In this document: positions 60,700 to 64,000 of the stretch, piece after piece | How positions within the stretch are numbered: position 1 is the stretch's first letter | How the letters are laid out: each line of letters opens with the position of its first letter | Origin: Echinococcus granulosus | Taxonomy: Eukaryota > Platyhelminthes > Cestoda > Cyclophyllidea > Taeniidae | Assembly: GCF_000524195.1 (NCBI RefSeq) | Contig: NW_020170409.1 | Location: 795,004-859,003 of the forward strand | Length of the DNA: 64,000 nucleotides | Direction: 5' to 3' | The notes under the pieces: model-generated | Databases searched by the model: none | What the model was told of the DNA's origin: nothing | The model's input: the letters and a program-made list of their open reading frames with translations, nothing else | Position numbers and translations under genes: made by a program

Positions 60700-61950
60700 A
60701 TTTATTGTGACCGCTTAGCCAAATCTGCCACAACACTTCCTTTTTAAACTTTATTCCGTTAACATACAATAAATACTAGCCTTGATAATGTCATAATGCT
60801 TGTGAACGTTTGAAACTCCGGCTTCTGATGTTATGGTCATATTCAAGATAAATCCAAATCCATTTTTATATCCTCTATGTTGCGAGCCAATTTTGCCGTT
60901 GGCTGTATATCAGACAGCTTTACATCTTATCATTTCAATAGATGAAAAAGTTTTGGCCTCTGAACCCTTCTGGGATTCTTTTAAAATCAAGTTAATTAAG
61001 AATTGTTGAACTTCTAAAGGGATTTATTTTTGCCAAAAATAGTAATGATTTACTAATGATTTCGCTTTGTGTATGCAATATGCTATCTTACATTACTCTT
61101 GTATGACTTATGACACCATATTGTATTTCAAGCACGTTGGTCGGGCTTTTGACGCAAGGCGACTTTGGTCTGGGGAGAACTACTATTTTTGGCTTTTGGG
61201 GAGGGGTGGACATTGGTCAAAACTGGGGACAAGTGGTGCCATAGTAGAGCCATAGAACCCAGGGCTGCAGTGTCGATTCTTTCCTGAGGCTTAGGCAGCA
61301 AACAAGTTAATGCTGTGAATAAATCAACGCACTAATTTACCTCTCACCAACAGTATCAAGTGCACTTCGATACCTATGCAACACAATTGCAGGTCTAACG
61401 CTTATTTATAAACTATTGCCTAAAAACTACATCGCTGCATTCTAGGGAACCATTTTCCGTTTCGACAAAAAACACTCTTCTATTTCTGTTGTTATTTTCG
61501 TAAGACTATTGTCCATGTTTCCGATCTGTTCAGCCATCATCATCAAGTCGAAGAAGTTTGCTTCTCAAAATATTTCCTTCGATGCTTTATCGTAAGCAAC
61601 AGGGATAAAAAGCTGAGGAGGCAGCCTTTAATGCTTTCCATTTTACGCAACCCTGTAGCTCAAACTGCTTGTGCAAATTTGAAATCATTTAGGTATTTAA
61701 AACATGAGCCGCACTCCTAACATAGGCCTTGAGTTTGGTGGATTCCATCTGAGAACTTACATCTTCACACGAATACAAATTCCCCCTGTCTACAAGCCAT
61801 CTACTAACTCAAGACAGGTTTACACTGAACCTTCAAGTTTCAGTTCACACTGTTTTCTTACATTTATTTCCTTAGTTCAACTAATTCAAGGTGCACGTAT
61901 AAATTATGAGTCTTAACAATACAAATTTGGATACATTACAACACATTGGC
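60700..61950. other. Intergenic, nothing recognised
   Basis: AT-rich, no conserved frame. Confidence 0.4.
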
Positions 61951-62125
61951 TGTTTTTAACACTTCGTTTGGGTTTTGCGGACTCTTAAGGCTCCGCTTTT
62001 GTACTTCCACTGGGTAGCATGGTCTCCAGGCCAGCTCCACATATTCTGTACGTCGGCAACCCATATTTTTCTTTTGCATTATGTTTTCTCTTGTCTTTAG
62101 GAAAGTCTCGATGCACTACATTGGT
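61951..62125 (+). repeat. Interspersed repeat, copy 3 of 5
   Basis: Shares CTTAAGGCTCCG and CTGTACGTCGGCAAC blocks, and a GAAAGTCTCGATGCACTACA end, with the other copies. It lies only 600 bases before copy 4 in the same orientation. Confidence 0.6.
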
Positions 62126-62724
62126 GGTAGTGGAAACCTATTACTGAATATTACACCTGAACATGGCAGGAGAAGGGCCTATGCTGTGGATGGAGAAATC
62201 TATGATTGCCACCAACACAAGGGTTGCAAATGACGACTACCTTCAGCAACTATTCAGGTCCCTTATTTTGCAGGAATGTTACAAACAAACGAAGTGGCAT
62301 CAGCCATGACACTAAACTATCAGGAGAAGTTCATTACGGAGCTGTTGACGGTACATGTAGGGAAATGTAAATTAGGTGAACACGCGGGACCTCCTCCACT
62401 TCCCTACTACCTGGATGGAATCCGAATAGATATGGCTAGGCAGCACTGAGGTGAAGGCAAAACAATATGTCTAAGCAACTATCTTAACCCTTTCCTTTAT
62501 TAAATTACTTTTAGGCCATTGTTTCTGCTGCCAGCAACGGACAGGCGCGATGGCGTGCACATTCCCCCTTTAGATTTTTATGCAGGATAACACTCTAGAT
62601 TCAATAAAATTGCCAAGATAGATCAATGGTGCTGTAATCAGATATTATCTCAGTTGCGCTTAAAATTCATAACTCACGCGGTTAACTTTGTCGGTGTTTT
62701 CCCTTACAGGTCTGGCTGCTTTGT
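62126..62724. other. Spacer between repeat copies
   Basis: Contains a 48-codon frame starting at ATG about 62165 without recognisable domain. It may be internal sequence of a larger element flanked by copies 3 and 4, but that is not shown. Confidence 0.3.
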
Positions 62725-62995
62725 AACGGCTGACGCGGGAAGTTGACCAAGGAGAGTGCCGAGGACGATACTCAAAGGGAGAGAGAGGCCATGCAATATT
62801 TTAATCGTTTGTTTAATTCATCGTTTTGATGTTATGAGCTCTTAAGGCACAGCGATTGTTCTTTTGCTGGGCGCCATAGCCTCCGACCCTTGCTAGTCGC
62901 CCCTCTAGCAGCTCTTCCCTACGCAGGCAATACAGTTTCTATCCTGTTGAAATGCCTTTTTTATCTTCAGGCAAGATTGAGAGTGCTGCAACATG
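62725..62995 (+). repeat. Interspersed repeat, copy 4 of 5 (long form)
   Basis: Same order of blocks as 55735-56005: GTTGACCAAGG, GCCGAGG, then TTTAATTCATCGTTTTGATG, CTCTTAAGGCACAGCGATTG, CTACGCAGGCAATACA and GAGAGTGCTGCAACA. Confidence 0.6.
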
Positions 62996-64000
62996 ACTCA
63001 AATTTATTAAAATTACGTAAAGGTAAGGTGTTAAATCCTAAACTCTGACCTAATGACCTATAATTACTCAAATTTTACACTTAATCACATGGTTCTCCAC
63101 TAAACCCACAGGGTATTTTTGGATAAGTTTTTTAATCTAATGTGAAGATTAGCGTTTATTAACATGTGCTACGGAAGTGTTGAATTACGTCCACAATTCA
63201 TGTGCGCACTTTTAAAGACGGGATATCCTGCACTTGGGCGTAATTCGTGGTTGTACATTGTCGCCGTGTGTGCTATAAAAAGATGACTTCTACCTTTTAA
63301 GTTAAGGATCATTCTAGCATCATATATCATTCAGAAATCAGATACATACATTTTAATTAAAGTCATATTTGTTTGCCAATCAAGTTATTCGGTGGCAAAT
63401 ACTGATATGATACGAATAGTTGACTTTATTCAAAGTAGGCCCTTTTAGTTGTCATGTGCCTTCATCATTCTGATCTGTGAAGCGTTTGAACTTTCCCTCA
63501 ACTAATGGATTGGCAGTCTGTATCTCAGACTACTTGTGTCCTATCAGAATAGGCAAATTAGAAGCCCAGGGAACACCTCCTGAGAATCTTCATTTTGCAT
63601 GACTGTAAAAAATCGGAAGATAAAATTATTTTAATTGAAATGTGCCTACCACCCCGGATGTACAGAAGCAGTAAAATCGGAATAGGGAAACCGAACATCA
63701 TTTTAACGAGATTTCATAATTTCATTAAACCGCACCGGTAAAGACTGGCAGCTTTCACTTCCCCATATCACAACATTAATCAGACCCACTATCTTTAGGT
63801 TTTGAAGTGGTTTTGTCTCACAAAACTATTATATCTAGCAATACATAAGCGACAGAGCCTTTCTAAACCCTCATTTATGCTTAAGGTAGACTTAGCCCGC
63901 TTGAAATAGTAGTTCCTTTTTTGATGACGGAAGAAGATTACTGTAGGATACTTCTAGAACACCTAGACTTCGAGATCCACTCGTTCCAGGCAAAAACGAT
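62996..64000. other. Intergenic to window end, nothing recognised
   Basis: AT-rich, short frames only. Confidence 0.4.

Overview
The window is eukaryotic nuclear DNA, most likely from a flatworm (tapeworm or fluke). Genes are split into small exons with GT-AG introns. At least four introns are only about 31-35 nt long while others run to several kb, a mix typical of parasitic flatworms. Intergenic DNA is AT-rich and holds decayed repeats. There are no operons, bacterial-type signals or CRISPR arrays. Species is inferred, not proven. All multi-exon models were built by eye from reading frame, splice sites, intron phase and family resemblance.

Layout. 1-5 kb: no gene seen, one interspersed repeat. 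5.1-5.9 kb (minus): last exon of a Ser/Gly-rich protein that begins in a coiled coil. 11.8-12.3 kb (minus): decayed kelch-like fragment next to a CA-rich segment with an assembly gap; an inverted partner lies at 24.0-24.8 kb. 13.6-15.1 kb (minus): large exon with a MATH-like beta-sandwich region. 25.0-26.9 kb (minus): complete four-exon TRM10-family gene, best matched to TRMT10C/MRPP1 of mitochondrial RNase P. 27.4-28.3 kb: two small two-exon genes, head to head. 29.4-38.1 kb (minus): an 11-exon receptor gene. 39.1-51.1 kb (plus): a 12-exon transporter of the oxalate/formate-antiporter-like MFS group. 47.9-49.5 kb: old tandem duplication inside a transporter intron. 55.7-63 kb: interspersed repeats, a foldback inverted repeat and remnants of LTR-type retroelements.

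The main find is the receptor. In my model (1203 codons, all intron phases agreeing) it has the body plan of a receptor guanylyl cyclase: signal peptide, ectodomain, one membrane span, kinase-homology domain, signalling helix, cyclase domain. Two parts are unusual. The ectodomain resembles the bacterial phosphate-binding protein PstS (type II periplasmic binding protein) rather than the ANF-receptor fold expected for this family. The cyclase domain keeps its frame and overall pattern but has lost the metal-binding aspartates and the catalytic Asn/Arg, so it looks like a pseudocyclase.

The receptor and the OFA-like anion transporter start from the same roughly 1 kb spacer in opposite directions. 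A shared role in sensing and moving small anions is possible but is only an inference.
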